Shown: positions 50,919 through 61,711, numbered from the stretch's first letter. The stretch is 64,000 nt of DNA from Nocardia inohanensis NBRC 100128 (GCF_001612945.1 NZ_BDBK01000008.1:558001-622000); one strand, 5' to 3'. Program-made: numbers and translations. The notes: a model not told the origin generated them from the letters alone.

Positions 50919-51521
50919 TCAGCGGGTGCTGGCGTCGGGGAGGCGGGCGGGGCAGGCCGCGCCGGGGACGGTGGCGAGTTCGAAATGCCACCACTCGTTG
51001 TCGTAGGTGCGGCACAGGCCCCAGCGGTTGCCGTTCTCCTCCAGCCATTGCGCGCCTTCGCGCGGTCCCACATCGATGGCCTGGCCGGAGACGTGGGTGG
51101 ATTCCTCGGGCGGGAGCACCCAGCGGCGGGCCGCGTCGGGGCTGCCGTAGGTGCGAATCCCGTCCTCCCACAACGCCTGTTGCTGACCGGGCGACCGGTA
51201 TCCGGAGGTTATGGAGAGGGTTACGCCCTGGGCCGCCGCCTCGGCGGCCGCACGGTCGAAGGCGGTGGCCAGCAGCGGGTCCAGGCCCTCGGTGTCGGCG
51301 GAAACGGCGGCGGCCGAAGGGAACTGGTCGGTTATGCCGGCGTCGCTGGCCGGAGCGGCGTGGGCGGCGGGCAGCGCGCCGCCGGTCAGGCCCGCTGCGG
51401 CCAGCACCGCCACCGCGGCCGCCCGCATCCCGCGCGGCGCTGCCGCACGGGATCGCAGGGCGGGCGGAATCGCCTCGTATGCGGTCGTATTCGCCTGGCG
51501 ATCAGGTGTTTCCGCCCGCAT
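50919..51521 (-). CDS. VanY-type D-alanyl-D-alanine carboxypeptidase (M15B)
   Basis: This is an exported peptidoglycan peptidase of 200 residues. A signal-like hydrophobic segment (MRAAAVAVLAAAGLTGGALPAAHAAP) ends near residue 56. Zinc motif STHVSGQAID supplies H143 and D150, and EWWHFE supplies E176 and H179. SGYRSPGQQQALWEDG is typical of the family. Two cysteines (GLCRTY and GAACPA) may form a disulfide. It trims D-Ala from stem peptides. It lies 19 nt downstream of the fumarase gene on the same strand. Confidence 0.9.
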   Translation of the reverse strand: MRAETPDRQANTTAYEAIPPALRSRAAAPRGMRAAAVAVLAAAGLTGGALPAAHAAPASDAGITDQFPSAAAVSADTEGLDPLLATAFDRAAAEAAAQGVTLSITSGYRSPGQQQALWEDGIRTYGSPDAARRWVLPPEESTHVSGQAIDVGPREGAQWLEENGNRWGLCRTYDNEWWHFELATVPGAACPARLPDASTR

Positions 51522-51540
51522 CGACGCTCCTTCTAATGAC

Positions 51541-53217
<1,677 letters not shown>

Positions 53218-53477
53218 GCGAATCGCACTCCTCGAGCAGGGCTGGGGGCTGTCAGCCGACGGTTCAAGCAGAGTGACTCTATCGACCGCCGCCTCGCCGC
53301 CATCCAGCAGGGACGGATTCCAGGCGGCCGCCGACCGCAGCCCACACGCCCCCGACCGGACCGATTGCAATTACAGATGCAAGCACGAAACCCTGGATCG
53401 TGAGCAGAAACACATGCCAGACTCGGTTCGTGTCGCATCCCGAAAAGGGCCCACTCGACCCCATCCGCCTACCCGGC

Positions 53478-54332
53478 GTGACTCAAACCGTAAGCAAACC
53501 AACAAGTTTGACAGCCAGTCTCGGCACCCGACTGCGCACACTGCGCGAAACCCGTGGATTCACCCAGGAACAGGCCGCGGAAGCGATCCACTGTTCGACA
53601 TCGAAGATCAGCCGGCTGGAGGCCGGCCGCTGCCGGCGCTTCCACACCGACGATATTTCCGCGCTGCTCACCGTGTACGGCGTCGCCGGTAGCGAGCAAT
53701 CGGCCTTCCTCGACATCGCGCAGCAGGTCAACCAGGCACGCCGATTCGACGAGCATGCGCCCGGTTTCAGCCCGCGGTTGGATCTGCTGCTCGAGCTCGA
53801 ACCGGTCCTGTTCATCCGCCAGTACGAGCAGACGCTCATACCGGACGTACTACAGACACCCGAATACGCCTGCGCGGCACTGGAAATGACATGTTTCGAT
53901 CGGTCCGACGAGGAGATCGACCGGCTGGTTCGGGAGCGGATGTACAGCCAGACCATCTTGAACCGCGACGACTGCCCGCGATTGTGGACCGTCATCGAAG
54001 AAGCCGCGCTGCATCGGCCCATCGGCGGCCGGCGGGTGTGGCGACGACAACTCGAATGGCTGCTCGAGCTCATTCAGCAGCGGCGCGTCCCGGTACAGGT
54101 CATCCAGAATCAGCGCTGCGGCCCCGCCTTGACCCGCGGCTCGTTCACCCATGTGCGATTCAAGGCGCAGACCCGACCCGACTTCGTCTGGGTACAGCGG
54201 CACAACGGCATGGCCTGTCTGGATTCGCCGCGCGATGTCGACCACTACCGCTTCGCGGCCGATTGGCTGGCCGCGGAGGCGATGGCCCGCCCGGAGACCG
54301 AGCACCTGATCCGCGAGCTGGCCCGGGAATGA
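53478..54332 (+). CDS. XRE-family regulator with DUF5753 domain
   Basis: This protein of about 284 residues has an N-terminal helix-turn-helix (LGTRLRTLRETRGFTQEQAA, CSTSKISRLEAGRCRR) and a C-terminal DUF5753 domain (VLFIRQYEQTLIPDVLQTPEYA, FTHVRFKAQTRPDFVWVQ). Such regulators, often paired with a DUF397 protein, are abundant in Nocardia and Streptomyces; no DUF397 gene follows here. The start is uncertain: GTG 53478 gives the usual length, while GTG 53430 or 53400 are also in frame, none with a clear ribosome site. Confidence 0.85.
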   Translation: MTQTVSKPTSLTASLGTRLRTLRETRGFTQEQAAEAIHCSTSKISRLEAGRCRRFHTDDISALLTVYGVAGSEQSAFLDIAQQVNQARRFDEHAPGFSPRLDLLLELEPVLFIRQYEQTLIPDVLQTPEYACAALEMTCFDRSDEEIDRLVRERMYSQTILNRDDCPRLWTVIEEAALHRPIGGRRVWRRQLEWLLELIQQRRVPVQVIQNQRCGPALTRGSFTHVRFKAQTRPDFVWVQRHNGMACLDSPRDVDHYRFAADWLAAEAMARPETEHLIRELARE

Positions 54333-54423
54333 TTCGCTGCTTGCGAACAGGTACAGGTTGCACCTTCAACCGGGGGCGTGTTACCTGTCAGGATGCGTTT
54401 GTCTGCGGCGGGGAGGCTTTAGC

Positions 54424-54933
54424 ATGGCATCAGAGACCGGGAGTGGAATCGTGACCGAGACCCGTTGGCTCGATGATGTCGAGATGCGCGCGTGGCTGGG
54501 GTATGTGTTCACGCGGGATCTCATTGCCGCGGCGGTGGGGCGGGACTCGTTGCGGGAGTCCAATTTGACGTATGTGGAGTACACGGTGCTGGCCCGGTTG
54601 GCGGATGCGCCGGATCATCGGCGGAGTTTCGCGGAGCTGGCGGGGGTGCTGGAGTGGTCGCAGAGCCGGCTTTCGCATCAGATCACCCGGATGGAGAAAC
54701 GCGGACTGGTTGCCAGGGAGTCGATTCCGGACGATGCGCGGCGGACCGCGGCGGTGCTGACGGCCAAGGGGGCGCAGGTTTTGGACGGGGCGGCGCCATC
54801 GCATGTGGAGAGTGTTCGCCGTCACATGGTCGACGTACTCGACCGAGGTCAGCTGGCTGCGCTGGCCGATATTTACGACACGCTGCTGGCCCATCACCGA
54901 AGACCGGCGACCGGAAACGATCATTCTTCCTAG
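54424..54933 (+). CDS. MarR-family transcriptional regulator
   Basis: This winged-helix regulator of 169 residues starts at ATG 54424, with GGGGAGG 7 nt upstream. Features are a dimerising first helix, LTYVEYTVLARLADAPDHRRSF, the recognition helix WSQSRLSHQITRMEKRGLVAR, and a wing with DDARRTAAVLTAKG. Neighbours do not identify the ligand. It lies upstream of the stress-signalling locus but is separated from it by a promoter region. Confidence 0.92.
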   Translation: MASETGSGIVTETRWLDDVEMRAWLGYVFTRDLIAAAVGRDSLRESNLTYVEYTVLARLADAPDHRRSFAELAGVLEWSQSRLSHQITRMEKRGLVARESIPDDARRTAAVLTAKGAQVLDGAAPSHVESVRRHMVDVLDRGQLAALADIYDTLLAHHRRPATGNDHSS

Positions 54934-54946
54934 CGAGATACTCCCT

Positions 54947-54978
54947 GTTTGGTTTGGCACACACCGGGTACTGGGTAA
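54947..54978 (+). promoter_or_regulatory. SigF/SigB-type promoter of the stressosome operon
   Basis: Two overlapping pairs match the actinobacterial general-stress consensus GTTT-N15–17-GGGTA. GTTT at 54947–54950 with GGGTAC at 54966 has a 15-nt spacer. GTTT at 54952–54955 with GGGTAA at 54973 has a 17-nt spacer. The rsbR-like start is about 115 nt further on. This would make the locus a target of the sigma factor it is expected to control. Confidence 0.5.
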
Positions 54979-55091
54979 GACTAGGCTCGGCACCGGCTTC
55001 CGACGGCGGTCGGCACCGAGCGTACGGCCGGCAACCCCGGCCACCGTTGTGAGCATCCGACCTGGCCTTAGCGAAAGGGGCAGGAATTTTC

Positions 55092-55985
55092 ATGTCCGAC
55101 GTGTCCATCGGCCTCTCGCCGGATTCACTGCCGGCGAGTTCTGTCGAGAATCTGCTTCCGCAGCTGGTCGAGCACCTGCGGCAGAACCGCACCGAACTGC
55201 GTGAGGAGTGGGCGCGTCGTATTACCGATGCCCAGCTGTTGACCGCCATGACCCCGGAGGAAATCTTCTCCGAAGCCACCTCGGTCTACGACAACTACGT
55301 CGAGGTACTCGAGACCGGTAGCGTCGAAGCGCTACAGGCCTACGCCCGTGATCTGTCCGAGCGCATCATTCCGCGAGGCGTCGAGACCGACGAGGTCGTC
55401 GGCATCGTGCTCCTGCTACGAGATGTACTGGCGCGCAGTTTGTTCGAGAAGTACCAATCGGACTTCGAATTGCTCAAGCGCGTGCTCGACGCCTACGAGC
55501 CCGCCGCCAACCGCATCGCCAACACCGTGGCCGTCTCCTTCGTGCAGGAACGCGAACGTGTCATCCGGCAACAGCAGGAAGCCATCCGCGAGCTCTCCAC
55601 GCCGGTGCTCCAGGTGCGTGAGCAGCTGCTGATCCTGCCCATCATCGGCGTGCTCGACTCGCAGCGCGCCCGGCAGCTGACCGAACAGCTGCTGCGCGCC
55701 ATCCGCGCCAATCGCGCCAAGGTGGTCGTCATCGACATCACCGGTGTGCCCGCCATCGACTCCACGGTCGCCAACCACCTGGTGCAGACCGTGGACGCCT
55801 CCGGTCTGATGGGCGCCAACGTCATCATCACCGGCCTCTCCTCCGAGATCGCGCTCACCCTGGTGACCATCGGCCTGGACCTGTCCAAGATGAACGCCGT
55901 CGGTGACCTTCAGGGTGGTATCGAAGAAGCGGAGCGGCTGCTCGGTTACGAGGTTTCTCGCGTGACCGATCGCGACGGACGGTAG
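55092..55985 (+). CDS. rsbR: RsbR-like stressosome scaffold protein
   Basis: This protein of 297 residues has an N-terminal non-haem globin-like sensor (about 20–160) and a C-terminal STAS domain (about 165–290). The two RsbT phosphorylation positions are recognisable: T170 in ELSTPVLQV (equivalent to T171 of B. subtilis RsbRA) and S224 in VPAIDSTVANHL (equivalent to T205, here Ser). In the stressosome it assembles with RsbS, holds RsbT and releases it under stress. First gene of a run rsbR–rsbS–rsbT–rsbX-like–phosphatase with minimal gaps. Confidence 0.88.
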   Translation: MSDVSIGLSPDSLPASSVENLLPQLVEHLRQNRTELREEWARRITDAQLLTAMTPEEIFSEATSVYDNYVEVLETGSVEALQAYARDLSERIIPRGVETDEVVGIVLLLRDVLARSLFEKYQSDFELLKRVLDAYEPAANRIANTVAVSFVQERERVIRQQQEAIRELSTPVLQVREQLLILPIIGVLDSQRARQLTEQLLRAIRANRAKVVVIDITGVPAIDSTVANHLVQTVDASGLMGANVIITGLSSEIALTLVTIGLDLSKMNAVGDLQGGIEEAERLLGYEVSRVTDRDGR

Positions 55986-55998
55986 CCGGGGCTCCCCC

Positions 55999-56457
55999 AT
56001 GCCGGTACCCATTCTGAAACAGGGCACCTACCTCATCGCGTCGGTGCAGAGCGCACTCACCGACGCCGACACCGAGCGCTTGCAGGACGACTTGATGAAG
56101 TACGTCAGCAAGTATCGCGCACAGGGCATCATCGTCGATGTCACCGCAATCGACGTAATGGACTCCTTCGCGGCCAGATCGCTGCGTACCATCGCCCACA
56201 TGACCAAGCTGCGCGGTGCGGAAACGGTCATCGTCGGGCTGCAACCCGAAGTCGCCTTCGCGATGGTGCAATTGGGCCTCACCTTCGAGGGCATGCACAC
56301 CGCGCTCGACCTCGAGGAAGGGCTCGCCTGGCTGAACACCAAGGTGGCCAGTCGTTCTCAGCCGGTGAGCGCGCGGCCCCAGCAGCAGACCAGCCGCTCG
56401 CAACAGCAGATGAGCAACCGCTCCTCACAACAAGACGGTCGTGATCGTGGCCGCTGA
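55999..56457 (+). CDS. rsbS: RsbS-like stressosome STAS protein with C-terminal tail
   Basis: This protein of 152 residues has a single STAS domain (residues 1–115). S56 lies in IDVMDSFAARSLR and corresponds to the RsbT-phosphorylated S59 of B. subtilis RsbS. Beyond the domain is a 35-residue Gln/Ser/Arg tail (PQQQTSRSQQQMSNRSSQQ), unusual for RsbS. The gene starts 13 nt after rsbR and overlaps rsbT by 17 nt. Confidence 0.9.
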   Translation: MPVPILKQGTYLIASVQSALTDADTERLQDDLMKYVSKYRAQGIIVDVTAIDVMDSFAARSLRTIAHMTKLRGAETVIVGLQPEVAFAMVQLGLTFEGMHTALDLEEGLAWLNTKVASRSQPVSARPQQQTSRSQQQMSNRSSQQDGRDRGR

Positions 56458-56860
56458 AAACGTGGTGATCGCGGTAAAGGTGTCCAATGACATCGTCACC
56501 GCTCGGCAGGCGGGGCTGGAGCTGGCCAGTAGGCTCGGCTTCTCGCTCTCCGATCGCACCATGATCGCCACCGCCATCTCGGAGGTGGCGCGCAACATCA
56601 CCAGTTACGCCGGGACCGGCGAGATCCGGCTCACCGTGCAGGACCGGGAGGGCCGGCGCTCCATGGTGGTCCAGGCCGCCGATCAGGGGCCGGGCATCAG
56701 CGATATCGATCGTGCGATGGAGGACGGCTACTCCACCGGACGTGGTCTTGGCCTTGGTCTTCCGGGCGCGCGCCGCCTGATGGACGGCATGCTCATCAAA
56801 TCCGATCCGGGCCAGGGCACCCTCGTCGAAATGTGGAAGTGGGTGCCCAGCGGTGCGTGA
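56441..56860 (+). CDS. rsbT: RsbT-like serine/threonine switch kinase
   Basis: This GHKL-type kinase of 139 residues phosphorylates RsbR/RsbS and, when released, activates a PP2C phosphatase. ATP-site motifs are EVARNITSYA (N box), AADQGPGISDI (G1) and GLGLGLPGARRLMD (G2). The start is GTG 56441 or GTG 56447; both overlap the rsbS end. It overlaps the next gene by 8 nt, a compact translationally coupled order. Confidence 0.92.
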   Translation: MIVAAENVVIAVKVSNDIVTARQAGLELASRLGFSLSDRTMIATAISEVARNITSYAGTGEIRLTVQDREGRRSMVVQAADQGPGISDIDRAMEDGYSTGRGLGLGLPGARRLMDGMLIKSDPGQGTLVEMWKWVPSGA

Positions 56861-57491
56861 GGACGGGTTCATCGGCGCGATCGAATGGGCTGTCGCGGGA
56901 CGCGCACTACCCGGGCAGCGGGTCTCCGGCGACCGGTCCGTGGTGCTCGATGCCGGCGGCGGCTCGGTGCTGTTCGCGGTATTGGACGGCCTCGGGCACG
57001 GGGCGGCCGCCGCCGACGCCTCCGACCGTGCGGCGCAGGTGCTTTCGGAGAACCGGGCCGAGCCGTTGGATGTGCTGATGCTGCTGTGCCATCGCGCCAT
57101 GGCGGACACCCGCGGCGCGGCGGTCTCGCTGGCGGTCTTCGACACCAGCGACAAGGTGACCTGGCTGGGCGTCGGGAATGTCGAATCCCGCATCGTGGCA
57201 GCGGCTCCCGGTAAACCCGCGGTGCGCGCCACGGCTCTGCTGACGGGTGGCATCGTGGGTTATCTGCTGCCGCCGAACCTGCAACCCCAGACGGTGGCGG
57301 TGCGCCCGGGCGACCTGCTGCTCATGTCCACCGACGGCATCACCACCGATTACGCGGACGGAATCGATTTGGCCAAGCCGACTTCCGAGCTGACCGCCGG
57401 GATTCTGGCGCGCCACGCCAAGGACACCGACGACGCGCTGGTACTGGCCGCGCGGCATCGTGGGCACACCGGGACGAAGAGCCGCACATGA
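56853..57491 (+). CDS. RsbX-like PP2C phosphatase
   Basis: This is a small SpoIIE-type phosphatase of 212 residues starting at GTG 56853. Metal motifs are VLDGLGHG and MSTDGITTDY; AVFDTSDKVTWLGVGNVESR is the family's core. Lacking sensor domains and sitting after rsbT, it fits RsbX, which dephosphorylates RsbR/RsbS and resets the stressosome. It overlaps the next gene by 4 nt (ATGA). Confidence 0.85.
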   Translation: MREDGFIGAIEWAVAGRALPGQRVSGDRSVVLDAGGGSVLFAVLDGLGHGAAAADASDRAAQVLSENRAEPLDVLMLLCHRAMADTRGAAVSLAVFDTSDKVTWLGVGNVESRIVAAAPGKPAVRATALLTGGIVGYLLPPNLQPQTVAVRPGDLLLMSTDGITTDYADGIDLAKPTSELTAGILARHAKDTDDALVLAARHRGHTGTKSRT

Positions 57492-59833
57492 GCACGGTGC
57501 TGGCGGCGTTCCGCGAGGCGTACACGAGTGCGCTGCGTTTGCACCTGCGGGCGCCGAATCACACCACTCTGGCCGAGGGGTACGAGCTCGGGCGGCGGGC
57601 GCTGGTCGAGGGGGTGAGCATTCTCGACCTGACCGAGCATCACTTCCGGATTCTGGAGCAGGAGGGGTTGCTGCCCGGACCGGTGTCGACCGAACGGTCG
57701 GAAGCGGCGCTGGAGTTCCTGTTGCAGACGATGGCGGCGCTGGACGTGGCCACGCGTGGGTTCCTGGACGGCACCCGCCGCTACGAGCAGGAGCGTTCGC
57801 GCGCGGACGATCTCGCCGGGCGCGACGCCTTCCGCACCGCCCTGGTGGAGTCGCTGCAAGACGGCTTCTTCGTGGTCGACGCGCAGGGCACGCTGATCGA
57901 GGTCAACTCGGCGTTCGGCGCGCTCACCGGGTACGGCCCCGACGATGTGCCCTACCCGCTCCCCCACCCCTGGACGATTCCCGAGTCCCCCCGCTACCCC
58001 GATCTCGGCACCGATGCCGCCCGCTTCGTCATGCCCATCCGGCATCGCGACGGCCGCCATCTATGGCTCGCGGTCAGCACCAGCTCTTTGGTGAAACCGG
58101 AGAACGGCGAACGCATCTTCGTCGGCACCCTGCGCGATGTCACCGCCGAACACGACGCCCAAGCCCGCGATCAGGCCGTCTCCCGCCTCGCCACCGCGGT
58201 GGGCGCGGCCACCAGCGTGGTCGAGGTGCTCACCGTCGGCCTGGAGGAACTGCGCCGCGCGGTCGGCGCCGAATCGGCCGTCGTCTCGGTCTGGCCCAAT
58301 CGCAATACCGGCCCGGAACTGTATGTCTCCGAAGACGTTCCGCCGGGCGCCGCCGAGTTCGCACCGCGCAACGCCGTCCGATCCGACGCGGGTCACACCC
58401 GGCATCTCACGCACGGTGGCGCCTCGAACGGAGTGCGGCACACTGCCGAAGCGGACGGCCGGGAGTCCCGGCAGGTGCTGGATGCGCGGGCGCGAGCCCT
58501 GCTGGATCGGGCGCGGTTGCGGCCGGGGCGCACCTTGTTCGCGATTCCGGAGGGGGCATCGAGCTCCGAGGGGATCGTGGCGCCGCTGGGCGAGATGGCG
58601 GATTCGGCGCTGTGGCTGCGGTTTCCGGTGCCACGGGTGATCACGCCCGGGGATTGGGCGTTGTTCTCGCTGCTGATCGGGCATCTGAGCCTGGCGGTGC
58701 AGCGAGCACGCAACTTCGATCAGGCGCGCTCCACCTCGCTCACCTTGCAGCGGGCCATGCTCGGGCCCATCGAATTGCCGCCGCGGTTCTCGGTGCATTA
58801 CGAACCGGCGCTGCCGCCGTTGGAGATCGGCGGCGACTGGTACGACGTGGTGCGGCTCGAGGACGGCACCATCGGCGTGGTGGTAGGCGATTGCGTGGGC
58901 CGTGGTCTCTCCGCGGCCGTGGTGATGGGTCAATTGCGTACCGCCGCACGGGCTCTGCTGTTGCGCGGCGCGGGACCCGCCCAGCTGCTCGCCGAGCTCG
59001 ACACGGTGGCGGGGCGCATTCCGGGCGCCATGTGCACCACGGTGTGCGCGGCGATCCTGGATCCGGTGCGCGGTCTGGTGCGGTACTCCAGCGCCGGGCA
59101 CATGCCGCCCATCCTGGCCGAACCCGGTACGCGCGGAAGGCTTCTCGAAGGCGGTCGCGCGGTCCCCCTGGCCACCTTCGATCCGCAGCGCCGGCCCGAG
59201 GCGACCACCGCCCTGGCGCCGGGCTCCACGCTGGTGCTGTTCACCGACGGTCTGGTGGAACAGCGCGGGGTGGATATCGACGACCGGTTCACCGAGCTGG
59301 CGCACGAATTGACCGATGCCGCCGGGTTGCTGCCGCGCGAGGTCGCCGACGCCGTACTGTCGCGACTGCGCCCCACCGGCGGCTACGACGACGACGTCGC
59401 CATGGTGGTGTACCGGCAGCCGCCGGCGCCCCTGCATCTGGACCTGCCCGCCACCGCCGCCGAATTGTCCGGGATCCGTAGGGCGCTCAAGTCCTGGCTG
59501 GCCGCCGCGGCCATCCCCAACGATGTCTCCACCGATCTGATCGCCGCCGCCAACGAGGCGGTCAGCAACAGCATCGAGCACGCCTACTTGGACGGCGTGC
59601 CCGGCGGCCGGGTGGAGCTCACCGCCGAATCGGGGATCGACACCGTCACGCTGGTCGTCACCGATTCCGGCACCTGGCGTCCGCTACCGGCCGATCCGGG
59701 GCACCGGGGGCGCGGTATCGCGATGATGCGCGCGCTCACCGACCAATTGGATATCGACCACACCGGACCGGGCACGCGGGTCCGCATGCTCGTGAAGCTC
59801 CCGGCGGTGGCCTTCTCCGCCGGACGCATGTGA
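57488..59833 (+). CDS. Multidomain PP2C phosphatase: RsbU-N/PAS/GAF/SpoIIE/HATPase
   Basis: This protein of 781 residues has an N-terminal helical domain (1–105) resembling the RsbT-binding region of RsbU. PAS follows (about 112–215, LVESLQDGFFVVDAQGTLIE), then a GAF-like region (about 230–420). The SpoIIE phosphatase (about 430–640) has EIGGDWYDVV, VVGDCVGRGLSAA and LFTDGLVEQR. The C-terminal HATPase domain (650–775) has EAVSNSIEHAY, VTDSGTWRP and GRGIAMMRALTD. It could both dephosphorylate an RsbV-type antagonist and phosphorylate it or bind a sigma factor like RsbW. The fusion may therefore replace separate rsbU and rsbW genes (inference). Confidence 0.9.
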   Translation: MSTVLAAFREAYTSALRLHLRAPNHTTLAEGYELGRRALVEGVSILDLTEHHFRILEQEGLLPGPVSTERSEAALEFLLQTMAALDVATRGFLDGTRRYEQERSRADDLAGRDAFRTALVESLQDGFFVVDAQGTLIEVNSAFGALTGYGPDDVPYPLPHPWTIPESPRYPDLGTDAARFVMPIRHRDGRHLWLAVSTSSLVKPENGERIFVGTLRDVTAEHDAQARDQAVSRLATAVGAATSVVEVLTVGLEELRRAVGAESAVVSVWPNRNTGPELYVSEDVPPGAAEFAPRNAVRSDAGHTRHLTHGGASNGVRHTAEADGRESRQVLDARARALLDRARLRPGRTLFAIPEGASSSEGIVAPLGEMADSALWLRFPVPRVITPGDWALFSLLIGHLSLAVQRARNFDQARSTSLTLQRAMLGPIELPPRFSVHYEPALPPLEIGGDWYDVVRLEDGTIGVVVGDCVGRGLSAAVVMGQLRTAARALLLRGAGPAQLLAELDTVAGRIPGAMCTTVCAAILDPVRGLVRYSSAGHMPPILAEPGTRGRLLEGGRAVPLATFDPQRRPEATTALAPGSTLVLFTDGLVEQRGVDIDDRFTELAHELTDAAGLLPREVADAVLSRLRPTGGYDDDVAMVVYRQPPAPLHLDLPATAAELSGIRRALKSWLAAAAIPNDVSTDLIAAANEAVSNSIEHAYLDGVPGGRVELTAESGIDTVTLVVTDSGTWRPLPADPGHRGRGIAMMRALTDQLDIDHTGPGTRVRMLVKLPAVAFSAGRM

Positions 59834-60015
59834 CGACACGAAGGCACAAAAGAGACAATGCCAGCGTGTTCGTTACGGAAACTGCGCGGTAACCGGGTTT
59901 TTCGCGCAACCGCCCAGTTTCTCGTCGACCGTAAAGTGGTAGAGGATGCAGCACGAACGGACGGATCATGGCAGATTGTTCTAACGTGACGAACGCAACC
60001 GGAGACGGATACCCC

Positions 60016-60375
60016 ATGGGCGACACAATGACCACTGCGGTCTCCGACGCCGGCGACGAAGGCGTACAGGTGCTCACCGTGACCGGTGAGGTCGATCTGG
60101 CCACCGCGCCGGCGCTGGAGAACGCGATCGAATCGATTCTGGGCAGCAAACCACGCGGACTCGTCATCGACCTGTCCGAGGTCGGCTTCCTCGCCTCGGC
60201 GGGGATGGCGGTACTGGTGGCGGCGCATCAGCGCGCCGGGGCCACCCGGATCGCGGTGGTGGCCGACGGGCCCGCCACCAGCCGGCAACTCAAGATGACC
60301 AGTCTCGATCAGGTCTTCGCGCTGCACACCACCCTGGGCGAGGCGCTGACCTCGCTGAGCGGGCAGCAGAACTGA
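60016..60375 (+). CDS. Anti-sigma factor antagonist, RsbV-like STAS protein
   Basis: This STAS protein of 119 residues starts at ATG 60016 (GGAG upstream; ATG 59968 also in frame). It contains VLTVTGEVDLATAPAL and the phosphorylatable Ser61 in VGFLASAGMAVLV. When dephosphorylated such proteins bind the anti-sigma kinase and free the sigma factor. It lies 182 nt after the multidomain phosphatase, its likely partner, and probably has its own promoter. No sigma factor gene follows. Confidence 0.9.
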   Translation: MGDTMTTAVSDAGDEGVQVLTVTGEVDLATAPALENAIESILGSKPRGLVIDLSEVGFLASAGMAVLVAAHQRAGATRIAVVADGPATSRQLKMTSLDQVFALHTTLGEALTSLSGQQN

Positions 60376-60411
60376 GGGGTACCGGGCACTCGCCCGGCCG
60401 TGAACAACCGA

Positions 60412-60458
60412 AACGGTCCCGGTCCCAGCGCATTTCGTGCGCCGGGACCGGGACCGTT
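60412..60458. terminator. Long bidirectional hairpin
   Basis: AACGGTCCCGGTCCC pairs with GGGACCGGGACCGTT over 15 bp, and an inner GCGCA/TGCGC stem caps it. It lies between the convergent STAS and LLM oxidoreductase stops. Confidence 0.8.
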
Positions 60459-60468
60459 CGGGTAGCGA

Positions 60469-61506
60469 TCAGACCAGGTCGCGCAGCTGCTCGATGAGCT
60501 TGACGCGCTCGGCGGGGGTGCCCGCCAGCGGAACCACGTTCAGCACCGTCACACCGGCTTCGGCGAACGCGGCGACACGCTCCTTCACGAAGCCCGCCGA
60601 ACCGATCAGGCAGGTGTCGCGCACCAGCTCGTCCGGCACCGCCTTGGCGGCCTCGTCCTTCTTACCGGCCAGGTACAGCTCCTGGATGCGGTCGGCTTCG
60701 GCGCCGTAGCCGTACTTGGTGGCGAGGGTGTGATAGAAGTTCTTGCCCTTGGCGCCCATGCCGCCGATGTACAGCGCCAGGTGCGGCTTGACGAATTCGC
60801 GCAGCGGTTCCACATTGTCGCCGATGGCCAGTGCCGGCCCGGCGTAGATCTCGAGCTTGCCGCGCGCCGGATCACGCTTGGCCAGACCGGCTTTCACCGC
60901 ATCGCCCCACACCAGGTCGGCCTTCTCGGGCAGGTAGAAGATCGGCTGCCAGCCCTCGGCCAGTTCGGCGGCGAGCTCGACGTTCTTCGGGCCGAGCGCG
61001 GCCAGCAGCACCGGAATGTCTTCGCGCACCGGATGATTGATCAGCTTGAGCGGCTTGCCCAGTCCCGTGCCCTGCCCCTCGGGCAGCGGGATCGTGTAGT
61101 ACTTGCCGTTGTACTCCAGGCGTTCGCGCTTCCACACCTTGCGGCAGATCTCCAGCACCTCGCGGGTGCGGCCGATGGGCGCGTCGTACTGCACGCCGTG
61201 GAAGCCCTCGATCACCTGCGGGCCGGAAGCGCCCAGACCCAGGATGAACCGGCCGTCGGAGACGTAGTCCAGGCCCGCGGCGGTCATGGCGGTGAGGGTG
61301 GGCGTACGGGTGTAGAGCTGCATGATGCCCGAGGCCAGCTGCACCCGTTCGGTCTTGGCCGCCAGATAGCCGAGCGCGCTCACCGCGTCGAACGAGTACG
61401 CCTCCGGCACGAAGACGATGTCGAGTCCGGCCCGTTCGAGGTCGGCGACCTCGGCGGCCACCTCTTTGAAGCCGTCGGTGTAGTTGATCGATAGCCCGAT
61501 ACGCAT
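60469..61506 (-). CDS. LLM-class F420-dependent oxidoreductase
   Basis: This TIM-barrel flavin/F420 enzyme of 345 residues starts at ATG 61506, with AAGG 8 nt upstream. Features: MRIGLSINYTDGF, LDIVFVPEAYSFDAVSALGYLAAKT, FILGLGASGPQVIEGFHGV and PVLLAALGPKNVELAAELAEGW. The pattern is that of mycobacterial F420-linked LLM oxidoreductases. The substrate is unknown. It is divergent from the cyclodeaminase-family gene by about 205 nt. Confidence 0.92.
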   Translation of the reverse strand: MRIGLSINYTDGFKEVAAEVADLERAGLDIVFVPEAYSFDAVSALGYLAAKTERVQLASGIMQLYTRTPTLTAMTAAGLDYVSDGRFILGLGASGPQVIEGFHGVQYDAPIGRTREVLEICRKVWKRERLEYNGKYYTIPLPEGQGTGLGKPLKLINHPVREDIPVLLAALGPKNVELAAELAEGWQPIFYLPEKADLVWGDAVKAGLAKRDPARGKLEIYAGPALAIGDNVEPLREFVKPHLALYIGGMGAKGKNFYHTLATKYGYGAEADRIQELYLAGKKDEAAKAVPDELVRDTCLIGSAGFVKERVAAFAEAGVTVLNVVPLAGTPAERVKLIEQLRDLV

Positions 61507-61711
61507 GATCGGGACCTTACCCACTATTGGCGATTCGACAGCGTCCGGGTCGCCCCCTTCGCACCGTTCCGCCGGGTGCCCCCGCAGCAGGTCCGGCCGC
61601 ACCGGGCCGGCGGGACCGGGCGGCCCGGTGGCGGGCGGCGGGTCGGCCAACCGGTAGCGTGGGCGGCGAAATCGCTCGAATCGCACGCTATCCCAAGGGA
61701 GGCCACCCCTC

